Shown in pieces: positions 1 through 6,046 of a stretch of 14,091 nt of DNA; positions within the stretch are counted from its first letter, which is position 1; each line of letters starts with the position of its first letter. The stretch covers positions 1 through 14,091 of the forward strand of contig JAUNXW010000027.1 of the NCBI GenBank assembly GCA_030539595.1, in the 5' to 3' direction. The notes under the pieces were generated by a model, which made no database searches, was not told where the DNA came from, and saw nothing but the letters and a program-made list of their open reading frames with translations. Both the position numbers and the translations under genes were made by a program. Source of the DNA: Methanocorpusculum sp. GTDB lineage: Archaea > Halobacteriota > Methanomicrobia > Methanomicrobiales > Methanocorpusculaceae.

Positions 1-57
1 TTTTTTGCGATGTTTTTTGATATGCAGAATGAGAATGCGGATAAGGGGTGGTATTAA
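1..57 (+). CDS. Possible C-terminal end of an upstream gene (partial)
   Basis: Frame 1 is open from the window edge to a TAA stop at 55-57, giving an 18-residue tail that ends in DKGWY. The stop lies two nucleotides before the ATG of the DUF354 gene at 60, and the tail covers that gene's ribosome binding site, as is typical of tightly packed operons. Too little is visible to name a family. The case rests only on spacing and the open frame; another frame could be the real one. Confidence 0.35.
   Translation, partial: FFAMFFDMQNENADKGWY
43..51 (+). promoter_or_regulatory. Shine-Dalgarno-like site of the DUF354 gene
   Basis: The G-rich stretch AAGGGGTGG lies 8 nt before the ATG at 60. It supports that ATG over the in-frame GTG at 48, which lies inside the site itself, and it suggests translation from a polycistronic mRNA. 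Confidence 0.55.
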
Positions 58-59
58 AA

Positions 60-1106
60 ATGAAGATTGTTGTAGATATTAATCATCCTGCTCATGTTCA
101 TTATTTCAAGAATTTTATCTGGGAGATGGAGAAGAAAGGACATGAGATTTTAATTACTGTCAGTGATAAGGATATTGCAAGACAGTTACTTGACCTCTAT
201 GGTTTTAAGTATGTGCTTCTTGGAAGTTACGGAAAAGGGATTGTGAAAAAGGCAATCAATGTTCCTATTTTAGATTTCCGCATGTGGAAAGCTGTTCACA
301 AATTCAATCCTGATTTGTTTGTAGGATTTAGTACTATTCGCGGTTCACATATTTCATTTCTCATGCGCAAAAAAACAATTGCACTGGATGATACTGAACC
401 TGCAACACTGCAGCGTATGTTATATCACCCATTTGCAAATGCAATTCTCACCCCCGCATGTTTCCAGAAAGATCTTGGAAGTAAACAGGTTAGATATGAT
501 GGATATGCTGATTTATTCTATTTGCATCCTAATCGATTTATTCCAAATCCCGACATTCTTAAAGAAGTTGGTATCTCTGAAAAAGATACTTTCTTCATTG
601 TTCGTTTTGTTTCATTTGATGCAAATCATGATATTGGTCAAAGCGGAATTCATGATAAAGTAAAATTAGTTAAACTTTTATCAGAGTATGGTAGAGTTCT
701 CATAACTTCTGAAGCCTCACTCCCAAATGAGCTTGAAAAATATAGATATCGAGCCCCTGTTAATAAGATGCATGATTTAATGTATTATGCAACTTTAGTT
801 ATTGGTGAAAGTCCAACAATGGCATCAGAAGCTGCATGTATGGGTGTACATGCTGTTCTTATAACTACGTTTAAGGTTGGCTATAACAAGGATGAAGAAG
901 ATAAATATAATCTGGTAACTAATTTTTCAAATCCAAATACAGATGATGAAGAGATTATTGATAAAATTATATCTTTGATTGTCGATCCCGCTACTAAAGG
1001 AGATTCACGAAAAATGAGATTGAAACTTTTGTCTGATTCCTGTGACCCTACAACTGTGCTGATTGACTTAGCTGAGAAACTGACGGATGAAAAGCGTTCA
1101 AATTGA
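60..1106 (+). CDS. DUF354 family protein (GT-B / UDP-GlcNAc 2-epimerase-like fold)
   Basis: A 348-residue soluble protein when started at the ATG at 60. The N-terminus MKIVVDINHPAHVHYF is the hallmark of DUF354. From about residue 249 the block GESPTMASEAACMG resembles the nucleotide-sugar-binding loop of GT-B glycosyltransferases and UDP-GlcNAc 2-epimerases. No signal peptide or membrane segment is visible. DUF354 proteins occur mostly in archaea, often in surface-polysaccharide clusters, but their reaction is not established, so a role in nucleotide-sugar chemistry is inference. The gene is visibly richer in A and T than everything downstream, which fits a transferred or variable polysaccharide cluster ending here. 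It appears to follow a gene ending at 57, so it is probably the last gene of an operon. The family call is firm; the function is not. Confidence 0.8.
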   Translation: MKIVVDINHPAHVHYFKNFIWEMEKKGHEILITVSDKDIARQLLDLYGFKYVLLGSYGKGIVKKAINVPILDFRMWKAVHKFNPDLFVGFSTIRGSHISFLMRKKTIALDDTEPATLQRMLYHPFANAILTPACFQKDLGSKQVRYDGYADLFYLHPNRFIPNPDILKEVGISEKDTFFIVRFVSFDANHDIGQSGIHDKVKLVKLLSEYGRVLITSEASLPNELEKYRYRAPVNKMHDLMYYATLVIGESPTMASEAACMGVHAVLITTFKVGYNKDEEDKYNLVTNFSNPNTDDEEIIDKIISLIVDPATKGDSRKMRLKLLSDSCDPTTVLIDLAEKLTDEKRSN

Positions 1107-1125
1107 AACTCATCTAAGCAAACTA

Positions 1126-1137
1126 AATTAATTTTTA
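1126..1137 (+). terminator. T-rich tract after the DUF354 gene
   Basis: An A/T-rich stretch with a run of five T lies 20-30 nt after the stop at 1106. Archaeal transcription often ends at T-rich tracts without a stable hairpin. This is weak evidence on its own. Confidence 0.25.
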
Positions 1138-1160
1138 GATTGTTGTACTGTTGTTTCTCT

Positions 1161-1205
1161 GAATTTTGTCCAACGAATTCAGATAACGATTTGACAAACT
1201 CTGTG
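1161..1205 (+). repeat. Dispersed intergenic motif, copy A (upstream of def)
   Basis: TTGTCCAA at 1166-1173 and TTTGACAA at 1190-1197 form an inverted repeat with one mismatch around a 16-nt spacer, followed by ACTC. The same layout, with 13 of 16 spacer bases identical, occurs at 9484-9515 upstream of the 178-aa gene. The copy lies 69 nt before the def start and upstream of its TATA-like box. Confidence 0.6.
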
Positions 1206-1230
1206 TACAACAAATTATCCAAGACGAAGA

Positions 1231-1239
1231 CTTAATAGT
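1231..1239 (+). promoter_or_regulatory. TATA-like box of the def-fmt operon
   Basis: CTTAATAGT is centred about 31 nt before the def ATG at 1266. No Shine-Dalgarno sequence lies before that ATG, so a very short leader or a leaderless transcript is expected. A second A/T-rich word at 1249-1256 is too close to the ATG to serve as the TATA box. Confidence 0.45.
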
Positions 1240-1265
1240 TGCCCGCGTAAATATATTCACATTCA

Positions 1266-1754
1266 ATGGATATTCAGATATACGGCAGTTCGGTTCTGAC
1301 CAAAAAAGCTGAGCCGGTAGCTTCAATAACGCCTGAACTCATCAGCGCAATGAACGAAATGGCAGCAGACCTCAAGAGCTTAAGCGCTGTGGGACTTGCA
1401 GCGCCTCAGGTTGGGGTTTCTGAAAGATATTTCGTGATGCACGCAGGCGACAAACTCAGACTTGTCATAAATCCTGAAATAATTAAAGAAGGGTCAGCTT
1501 CGGTTGAAATGGAAGAAGGATGCGTTTCTGTTCCGGGAATCCATAAAAAAGTCAGACGCCCGCGGCGCATTTCCGTTAAATATACAGACGAAAACGGAAA
1601 CGAAGTCAGCGAGGAACTTAAAGATTACCCCGCGCGTGTGTTTATGCACGAATACGACCACCTCGACGGGATTATGTTTGTCGACCGCCTAACGCCAATC
1701 GCAAAAAAAATGATTGCCAAGCAGCTTGAAGATTTGAAGGAGACGCATAAATGA
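1266..1754 (+). CDS. def: Peptide deformylase
   Basis: A 162-residue metalloenzyme that removes the N-formyl group from nascent proteins. All three deformylase motifs are present: GLAAPQVG at 43-50, EGCVSVP at 84-90 with metal ligand Cys86 (the usual form is EGCLS), and HEYDH at 128-132 with ligands His128 and His132 and catalytic Glu129. The length suits a compact bacterial-type deformylase, and no key residue is missing. The ATG at 1266 is chosen because the family's N-terminus (a short strand, then the phrase GSSVLTKKAEPV) begins right there and a TATA-like box precedes it. Its TGA stop overlaps the fmt start by 4 nt, so the two genes are translationally coupled. Archaea do not normally formylate initiator Met-tRNA, so this gene is unexpected in an archaeal-looking genome and probably arrived from bacteria (inference). 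Confidence 0.93.
   Translation: MDIQIYGSSVLTKKAEPVASITPELISAMNEMAADLKSLSAVGLAAPQVGVSERYFVMHAGDKLRLVINPEIIKEGSASVEMEEGCVSVPGIHKKVRRPRRISVKYTDENGNEVSEELKDYPARVFMHEYDHLDGIMFVDRLTPIAKKMIAKQLEDLKETHK
1737..1742 (+). promoter_or_regulatory. Shine-Dalgarno site of fmt
   Basis: AAGGAG ends 8 nt before the fmt ATG at 1751 and lies inside the end of def. It fixes the overlapping start. Confidence 0.65.
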
Positions 1755-2677
1755 GAGTTCTGTTTATGGGAACACCCGATTACGCGGTGGCTTCTCTTGA
1801 AGCGGTTTACGCAAAACATGAAATTGTCGGAGTTGTAACAAGAGCCGACAAACCCAACCGCCGCGGAAACAAAATAGAATTCTCGCCCGTGAAAAAATTT
1901 GCAGTCGAAAAAAATATCCCTGTGTTTCAGCCGGAGAATATGAAAGACGCGGCTTTATCATCCGAACTTGAAAAACTCAATGCCGATATTTCTGTGGTCG
2001 TTGCCTATGGTATGATAATTCCCGACTCAATTATAAATCTCGCGCCGAAGAGCACAATAAATGTTCACGGCTCGCTTCTGCCCAAATACAGAGGAGCTGC
2101 TCCAATGCAGTATTCTGTTTTGAACGGCGACGAATCTGCAGGCGTGACTATTATGTATGTCACCTCAAAACTTGATTCGGGCGATATCATTCTTTCAAAA
2201 TCTCTTTCGGTCGGAAAAGATGAGACCTTCGGAGAACTTCACGACAGGCTCGCGGTTTTGGGAGCGGATGCACTTATTGAAGCTATGGATTTAATTGAGA
2301 GCGGAAAATCTTCCCGCACGGTTCAGGATGAGGCAAAAGTTACGTTTGCTCCGTCAATTTCCAAAGAGGAATGTGTTATTGACTGGAGTATGCCGGCAGA
2401 TAAGGTTCACAACAGAATTCGCGGGCTGTCTCCTGTTCCGTGCGCAAACACAAGATTACCTGACGGCAAGCTTTTAAAAATTTACAGAAGCGAGATTGTT
2501 GATGGATATTTTGGAGAAGCGGGAGAGGTTCTGGATAACATTAAGAAGAAAGGTTTCGTTGTCGCCTGCGGAAACGGCGCGGTTTGTATTACGTCAGCAA
2601 AGCCGGAAGGAAAAAAGGAGATGCCCGGATTTGAGATTGTCAACGGGCATTATCTTAAAGTCGGCGACATAATTTAA
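1751..2677 (+). CDS. fmt: Methionyl-tRNA formyltransferase
   Basis: A 308-residue enzyme that formylates Met on initiator tRNA using a 10-formyl-tetrahydrofolate-type donor. The N-terminal Rossmann-like formyltransferase domain (about 1-190) begins MRVLFMGTPDYA and holds the catalytic triad Asn104, His106 (INVHGSLLP) and Asp142 (LDSGD). The SLLPKYRGAAP phrase is typical of true Fmt. The C-terminal OB-type domain (about 205-308) includes IDWSMPADKVHNRIRGL, which matches the tRNA-binding Fmt domain and argues against a sugar N-formyltransferase. It overlaps def by 4 nt, the classic bacterial def-fmt arrangement. Methanogens mostly use tetrahydromethanopterin rather than folate, so the formyl donor is an open question. 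Its stop overlaps the stop of the convergent membrane-protein gene by 4 nt. The family call is firm; activity on archaeal initiator tRNA is unproven. Confidence 0.92.
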   Translation: MRVLFMGTPDYAVASLEAVYAKHEIVGVVTRADKPNRRGNKIEFSPVKKFAVEKNIPVFQPENMKDAALSSELEKLNADISVVVAYGMIIPDSIINLAPKSTINVHGSLLPKYRGAAPMQYSVLNGDESAGVTIMYVTSKLDSGDIILSKSLSVGKDETFGELHDRLAVLGADALIEAMDLIESGKSSRTVQDEAKVTFAPSISKEECVIDWSMPADKVHNRIRGLSPVPCANTRLPDGKLLKIYRSEIVDGYFGEAGEVLDNIKKKGFVVACGNGAVCITSAKPEGKKEMPGFEIVNGHYLKVGDII

Positions 2678-2979
2678 TCGTCTTCAAGGTCAAAGGAGAG
2701 ACCGCCGAACATTTTGGCAAGGATGTTGTAAAATATCGCAACGAGTGCGCCGCTGATAAATCCGGCAATCATCCCAACGATTGCTGCGACGAGTATTCCG
2801 ATTAATGAGCCGGCAAGTCCGGTATCCACCATAAATGCGAATTCGGGAAAGAGAATGTTTCCGGATAATGCCCCAATGCATGCAATTATTGCGGTAATTA
2901 TTCCTGCAAGAAGGGATATTCCGCCTGTCATTATGCCTGCTGAAAATATTCCTATGCGTTTGATTTTTTTGGTTGCCAT
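2674..2979 (-). CDS. Small DUF3566-like integral membrane protein
   Basis: A 101-residue protein with a basic N-terminus (MATKKIKRIG) and two to three hydrophobic segments, about residues 9-40, 52-74 and 76-90. These are rich in Gly, Ala and Ile. It ends in a short acidic tail after ILAKMFGGLSFDLE. The order of basic start, Gly-rich helices and a final 'LAK-x-x-GG-[acidic strand]' is like the small DUF3566-type membrane proteins common in methanogens, whose function is unknown. The start at 2979 is supported by a TATA-like box centred about 29 nt upstream and the lack of a Shine-Dalgarno site. The gene converges on fmt with a 4-nt overlap of the two ends. It could also be an unrelated small membrane protein; the family call is moderate, the coding call is good. 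Confidence 0.68.
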   Translation of the reverse strand: MATKKIKRIGIFSAGIMTGGISLLAGIITAIIACIGALSGNILFPEFAFMVDTGLAGSLIGILVAAIVGMIAGFISGALVAIFYNILAKMFGGLSFDLEDD

Positions 2980-3003
2980 ATTACTGAATAGGTGCGGATA
3001 TCA

Positions 3004-3013
3004 GAAATATTTT
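3004..3013 (-). promoter_or_regulatory. TATA-like box of the small membrane-protein gene
   Basis: AAAATATTTC on the minus strand is centred about 29 nt before the ATG at 2979, the spacing expected for an almost leaderless archaeal transcript. Confidence 0.45.
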
Positions 3014-3094
3014 GCGGGCGGATTGGATGTTATGTCGGAAAGTAAGTTCTGGCTGTAAAGGAGATAAAAAGCACCCCAAATCATAAAACCAGCC

Positions 3095-3115
3095 CAGACA
3101 CACACAGCGTGTCTG
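3095..3115. repeat. Short inverted repeat
   Basis: CAGACAC at 3095-3101 pairs perfectly with GTGTCTG at 3109-3115 around a 7-nt loop. There is no T-tract directly after it on either strand, so a terminator role is not clear. Confidence 0.35.
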
Positions 3116-3333
3116 TATCCTGCGAACTACGACAAAGACAATAAAAAACGAACATTAATGATATCATTCTATCTCACTGCTCGGTTGGCTTACATAGACG
3201 GCTTTTAAGCCGCTTTCTCTAATGGGTAAGGGGTTTCATCATCTGAAAATAACCCTAATTTCTGATAACAACCGCCAAATAATAAAAATAAGCCAAAATT
3301 GAGGGTCTTTTTAATCAACCCGCAGATACACTC

Positions 3334-3347
3334 AGCGCATACGCGCT
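3334..3347 (-). terminator. Hairpin downstream of glmM
   Basis: AGCGC and GCGCT form a 5-bp stem with a 4-nt loop, 13 nt beyond the glmM stop. A run of six T on the coding strand (3354-3359) directly follows the stop codon, before the hairpin. The T run alone may terminate transcription in an archaeon. Confidence 0.3.
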
Positions 3348-3359
3348 TCAGACAAAAAA

Positions 3360-4736
3360 TTACTCCAGAAAAGGAGTAATCTCATTCATAATCGTATCAA
3401 GCATCTCCTTAGCTTCGGCAGAATTCTGCGACTCGGTATAAACTCTCACAAGAGGCTCTGTTCCCGAAGGTCTTATCAAAGCCCAAGCTCCTCCCTTTGT
3501 GATTCTGATACCATCGCGGTCATCAATTGGACAGTCCTTGAAAAACTCCTTCATATGCTTTACAATCTCCTTCGCTCTTGATGTCTTGTGCTTCACCTGA
3601 TACATCGTGAACTTGGGAAGCTCATCGATTAACTCCGAAAGCGGCTTCTTCTTTGTTGCCACAACTCCGAGCATAGTTGCCGCAGACATCCCACCGTCTC
3701 TGCAGAATTGGTGTTTCGGGTAAATAACACCACCGTTGCCTTCTCCGCCGATAACGACAGGCTTATCTTCGGAAATTAATTCACGCATAGTTCTTGCCAC
3801 GTAAATACTTCCCACAACCGTATAGTTCGTAGAACAATCCGATTTCTTACCGACAGCCTCAACAATTCCCGAAGTACTGACCGGAGTTACAATAATTCCG
3901 CCTTTCTTCTGCTCGCAGAAGTAAGAAGCAAGCAGGGCGAAAGTTATGTTTCCGTCCATAAACGTCCCCTTCTCGTCAACAAAAATTGCCCGGTCAGCAT
4001 CTCCGTCATGAGCCACACCGAAAGCCGCTCCGGTTGACTGAACCAGAGCCGACAAATTCGCAAGCCCTTCTGCTGTCGGCTCGGGAAGTCTTCCGGGGAA
4101 ATGTCCGTTGAACTCCGAATTGATTGTGTGAACCGTGCATCCTAATCTTCTGAAAATCTCAGGGGTTGTTGCCGCAGCAGGTCCGTTTCCCGGGTCAACG
4201 CAGACTGTAATTCCTTTACCGATTTCTTTTGGGAACTGATTAACTATCGCATCGATGTAGAGTTTTCTGCTCTCAGGGTTGTCTGAGGCAGTTCCAACTT
4301 TGTCCCAATCGGCGACGACGTATTTTTTATTTATCATCGTCTGCTCAAGCTCGATAGTTCTCTCATCGCCCATTTCTGTTCCGTCAGCCTCAATTATTTT
4401 TATTCCGTTGTATTCCGGCGGGTTGTGGGATGCGGTAATCATTACTCCTCCCGCGAGTTTGTGATAGAGAACAAGATACTGAAGACACGGAGTTGGAACA
4501 ACACCGAAATCAATTACATTGCAGCCGACTGCTGTAAGCCCTGCTCTTACCGCGGCGGAAAGTGAAGGACCTGAGGTTCTTGTATCTCTTCCAATACCTA
4601 CGGTTTTTCCAGCGCCAATCATTGTTCCGAAACTTTCTGCAATTCCGAGTGCAAACACGGGTGTCATATCAACGCCCGTTACACCGCGAACACCGTTTGT
4701 TCCGAAGTATTTCTTTTCGAGTTTTTCAAGAGCCAT
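3360..4736 (-). CDS. glmM: Phosphoglucosamine mutase / phosphohexomutase family
   Basis: A 458-residue alpha-D-phosphohexomutase that should interconvert glucosamine-6-phosphate and glucosamine-1-phosphate on the route to UDP-GlcNAc; related archaeal enzymes also act on mannose phosphates. The four family signatures are in order: phosphoserine loop TASHNPPEYNGIK with Ser103 (101-113), metal-binding DGDADR (244-249), sugar-binding GGEGNGG (330-336), and phosphate-binding RPSGTEPLVR (422-431). The N-terminus FGTNGVRGVTG at 11-21 is typical of GlmM. The length is normal and no key residue is lost. The ATG at 4736 is chosen because a TATA-like box is centred about 30 nt upstream and the preceding bases lack a Shine-Dalgarno site. 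It is transcribed alone and diverges from the DUF1922-type gene. The family is certain; substrate preference among hexose phosphates cannot be settled by motif reading. Confidence 0.9.
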   Translation of the reverse strand: MALEKLEKKYFGTNGVRGVTGVDMTPVFALGIAESFGTMIGAGKTVGIGRDTRTSGPSLSAAVRAGLTAVGCNVIDFGVVPTPCLQYLVLYHKLAGGVMITASHNPPEYNGIKIIEADGTEMGDERTIELEQTMINKKYVVADWDKVGTASDNPESRKLYIDAIVNQFPKEIGKGITVCVDPGNGPAAATTPEIFRRLGCTVHTINSEFNGHFPGRLPEPTAEGLANLSALVQSTGAAFGVAHDGDADRAIFVDEKGTFMDGNITFALLASYFCEQKKGGIIVTPVSTSGIVEAVGKKSDCSTNYTVVGSIYVARTMRELISEDKPVVIGGEGNGGVIYPKHQFCRDGGMSAATMLGVVATKKKPLSELIDELPKFTMYQVKHKTSRAKEIVKHMKEFFKDCPIDDRDGIRITKGGAWALIRPSGTEPLVRVYTESQNSAEAKEMLDTIMNEITPFLE

Positions 4737-4761
4737 TATTAGTCTATGATATAGGCGCTTG

Positions 4762-4771
4762 AATATAATAA
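4762..4771 (-). promoter_or_regulatory. TATA-like box of glmM
   Basis: TATTATATTC on the minus strand is centred about 30 nt upstream of the glmM ATG at 4736. Confidence 0.5.
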
Positions 4772-4791
4772 TTGTTAAGAAGTGGTTTTAG

Positions 4792-4862
4792 TGAGAGAAG
4801 GTTGCCAAATAGAAGAAACCTTTAGGTTTCTCAGCTGGGCAAGTTCCGGGCAGACACTCTCA
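4792..4862. other. Candidate structured intergenic element
   Basis: Three nested helices can be drawn: TGAGAG (4792-4797) with CTCTCA (4857-4862), TTGCC (4802-4806) with GGCAA (4838-4842), and a tight hairpin AGAAACC (4814-4820) with GGTTTCT (4825-4831) over a TTTA loop. The element sits between the divergent TATA-like boxes of glmM and the DUF1922-type gene. It could be a short RNA, a leader of one gene, or a protein-binding site; chance cannot be excluded. Confidence 0.3.
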
Positions 4863-4870
4863 GATAGATA

Positions 4871-4879
4871 TTTATTTTA
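4871..4879 (+). promoter_or_regulatory. TATA-like box of the DUF1922-type gene
   Basis: TTTATTTTA is centred 30 nt before the ATG at 4905. No Shine-Dalgarno site precedes that ATG. Confidence 0.55.
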
Positions 4880-4904
4880 TTAGAACAATCTATTCAGTAT
4901 ATAA

Positions 4905-5186
4905 ATGAGTACCTACTGGGTTGTTCGCTGTCCAAACTGTCATCAGTTTACTTATACGGATAAGTATGGGAAGTGGAAACTCTGCCCCGTCTGCGGTGAG
5001 GTTATTTCTATTGCGAAAGTTCCCGTCTACCTTGAAGTAAACGATTTTTCGGAGGCCGAAGACCTAATAAAAGAAGTTGAGCGCTATCTGTCGCACACGG
5101 GAAGACTTGATTTGACACGCGAAGAGGTTGAACTTGTGCGCAGGAAATATACAGAGTGGCTTGCAGGTAAACCTGCTGCGCGTTAA
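4905..5186 (+). CDS. DUF1922-type zinc-ribbon protein
   Basis: A 93-residue protein with an N-terminal rubredoxin-like zinc ribbon: Cys9 and Cys12 (CPNC) and Cys27 and Cys30 (CPVC), separated by a basic, aromatic stretch. After a short strand region (VPVYLEV) comes a charged helical part, DFSEAEDLIKEVERYL, and a second helix to about residue 88. This order (zinc ribbon, strands, then a DFxEAxxLI helix) matches DUF1922, a small archaeal family best known from methanogens and of unknown function. A zinc ribbon suggests nucleic-acid or protein binding, but that is inference. It is alone in its transcription unit, diverges from glmM, and its stop lies 5 nt from the stop of convergent rpiA. The coding call is secure; the family call is good. 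Confidence 0.72.
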   Translation: MSTYWVVRCPNCHQFTYTDKYGKWKLCPVCGEVISIAKVPVYLEVNDFSEAEDLIKEVERYLSHTGRLDLTREEVELVRRKYTEWLAGKPAAR

Positions 5187-5191
5187 AAAAA

Positions 5192-5854
5192 TTATTTTCC
5201 GCCGACGATGACAATTGTTTTATCGGTCATCTTAGCAAATATTCCGTTTTCAAGAACGCCGGGGATTTCATTTATTTTTGATTCAAGTGCTTGAGCATCT
5301 GTTATTTTTTTGAAAGCACAGTCGAAGACATAGTTTCCGTTATCGGAAATTACAGGTCCGTCTTTTTTTACACCGTTTCGCATTATTGGGTCTCCGCCTA
5401 TGGCTTTCAGTTTTTCGACAACACTCCCGTAAGCAAACGGCAGAATTTCAATCGGGACAGCAGCTGAAAGTTCCGTGACTTCTTTTGCGGTGTCTATTAC
5501 AACAACAAATTTCTTCGCAGACGATGCTACTATTTTTTCGCGAAGGTGAGCCGCTCCTCTTCCTTTAATCATTGTTTTTTCGGGAGTGACCTGATCTGCT
5601 CCGTCTATTGCGATGTCAAGAACAGGGTGAAGGGAAAGAGACGTTAATGGGATACCATACTCCTCTGCACGCATTGCGGTCTGATTTGAGGTCGGCACAC
5701 CCAAAATTTTCAGTCCGTCATTTTTTATTCTTTGCCCGAGCCTTTCCATTGCAAAAAACACAGTAGAGCCTGTTCCGAGACCGACAATCATGCCGTCTTC
5801 AACCATATCCGCAGCGCGATAACCCGCGTCTTTTTTTGCTTCGGTAACATCCAT
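5192..5854 (-). CDS. rpiA: Ribose-5-phosphate isomerase A
   Basis: A 220-residue cytosolic enzyme that interconverts ribulose-5-phosphate and ribose-5-phosphate, the precursor of PRPP. Active-site motifs are all present: phosphate-binding GLGTGST at 25-31, IDGADQV at 83-89 with Asp84 and Asp87 (the usual form is DGADE, so Gln replaces Glu after the second Asp), Lys97 in MIKGRGAA, and catalytic Glu106 in LREKI. The length matches the family. The ATG at 5854 is favoured by a TATA-like box centred about 25 nt upstream and no Shine-Dalgarno site. It is a single gene, divergent from the exporter at 6047 and ending 5 nt from the DUF1922-type gene. In many archaea RpiA supplies ribose-5-phosphate by the reverse ribulose monophosphate route, in line with the purine gene further along (the link is inference). 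Confidence 0.92.
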   Translation of the reverse strand: MDVTEAKKDAGYRAADMVEDGMIVGLGTGSTVFFAMERLGQRIKNDGLKILGVPTSNQTAMRAEEYGIPLTSLSLHPVLDIAIDGADQVTPEKTMIKGRGAAHLREKIVASSAKKFVVVIDTAKEVTELSAAVPIEILPFAYGSVVEKLKAIGGDPIMRNGVKKDGPVISDNGNYVFDCAFKKITDAQALESKINEIPGVLENGIFAKMTDKTIVIVGGK

Positions 5855-5872
5855 AAAATAGATTGTGAGCGC

Positions 5873-5884
5873 AGAATTATTAAG
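5873..5884 (-). promoter_or_regulatory. TATA-like box of rpiA
   Basis: ACTTAATAATTC on the minus strand is centred about 25 nt before the ATG at 5854, placing the expected transcription start at or next to the start codon. Confidence 0.5.
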
Positions 5885-5917
5885 TGCTTTGGAAGGGGGG
5901 TGAGTATGTTTTTTTGA

Positions 5918-5982
5918 GAGTTTGTCTAATCCGGGACTTCGCTAATTTTTTAGACTGAGTCTAAATCTCATCCAGCGGATTT
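5918..5982. repeat. Dispersed intergenic motif, diverged copy C (rpiA / exporter)
   Basis: An inverted form of the right-hand motif (AGTTTGTCTAATCC, 5920-5932) is followed by CTAATTTTTTAGACT (5942-5956) and then a forward form of the left-hand motif (TCTAAATCTCATCCAGCGG, 5959-5977). The latter parallels ACTAAATCTTGTCCAACGG at the purL-operon copy. TTGTCTAA (5922-5929) and TTAGAC (5950-5955) are again inverted, with a 20-nt spacer. Confidence 0.45.
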
Positions 5983-6015
5983 TCTCACATCTGTCAGTCT
6001 CTATCTGACACATCC

Positions 6016-6025
6016 ATTTATTAAT
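6016..6025 (+). promoter_or_regulatory. TATA-like box of the exporter operon
   Basis: ATTTATTAAT is centred about 27 nt before the ATG at 6047; no Shine-Dalgarno site precedes that ATG. Confidence 0.5.
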
Positions 6026-6046
6026 CTCAAAGTCCACAATATTAAT

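Larger units (their letters stand above)
2980..3359. other. Non-coding region between two minus-strand genes
   Basis: No convincing gene is seen in these 380 nt. The region holds the TATA-like box of the small membrane-protein gene (3004-3013) and three short inverted repeats at 3095-3115, 3199-3212 and 3334-3347. The one nearest glmM may belong to its 3' end. No tRNA or other known RNA could be folded by eye. Confidence 0.5.

Noticed and set aside
1110..1121. 12-mer TCATCTAAGCAA shared with 8161-8172
   Set aside because: Both sites are intergenic, but a few 12-mer matches are expected by chance in 14 kb of AT-rich DNA and the flanks do not align.
881..1222. 113-codon minus-strand open frame
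   Set aside because: It overlaps the 3' end of the DUF354 gene antisense, is Ser/Leu-rich and has no promoter or recognisable motif.
1751..2677. Possibility that the formyltransferase is a sugar N-formyltransferase of the neighbouring polysaccharide cluster
   Set aside because: The SLLPKYRGAAP phrase, the Fmt-type C-terminal domain and the overlap with def point to true methionyl-tRNA formyltransferase.
3178..3240. Stretch with a D-arm-like GCTCGGTTGG and a CTTTTAA-like anticodon loop, suggesting a tRNA-Lys remnant
   Set aside because: The D stem, anticodon stem and T stem do not pair, and there is no acceptor stem, so it is not a functional tRNA and the likeness may be chance.
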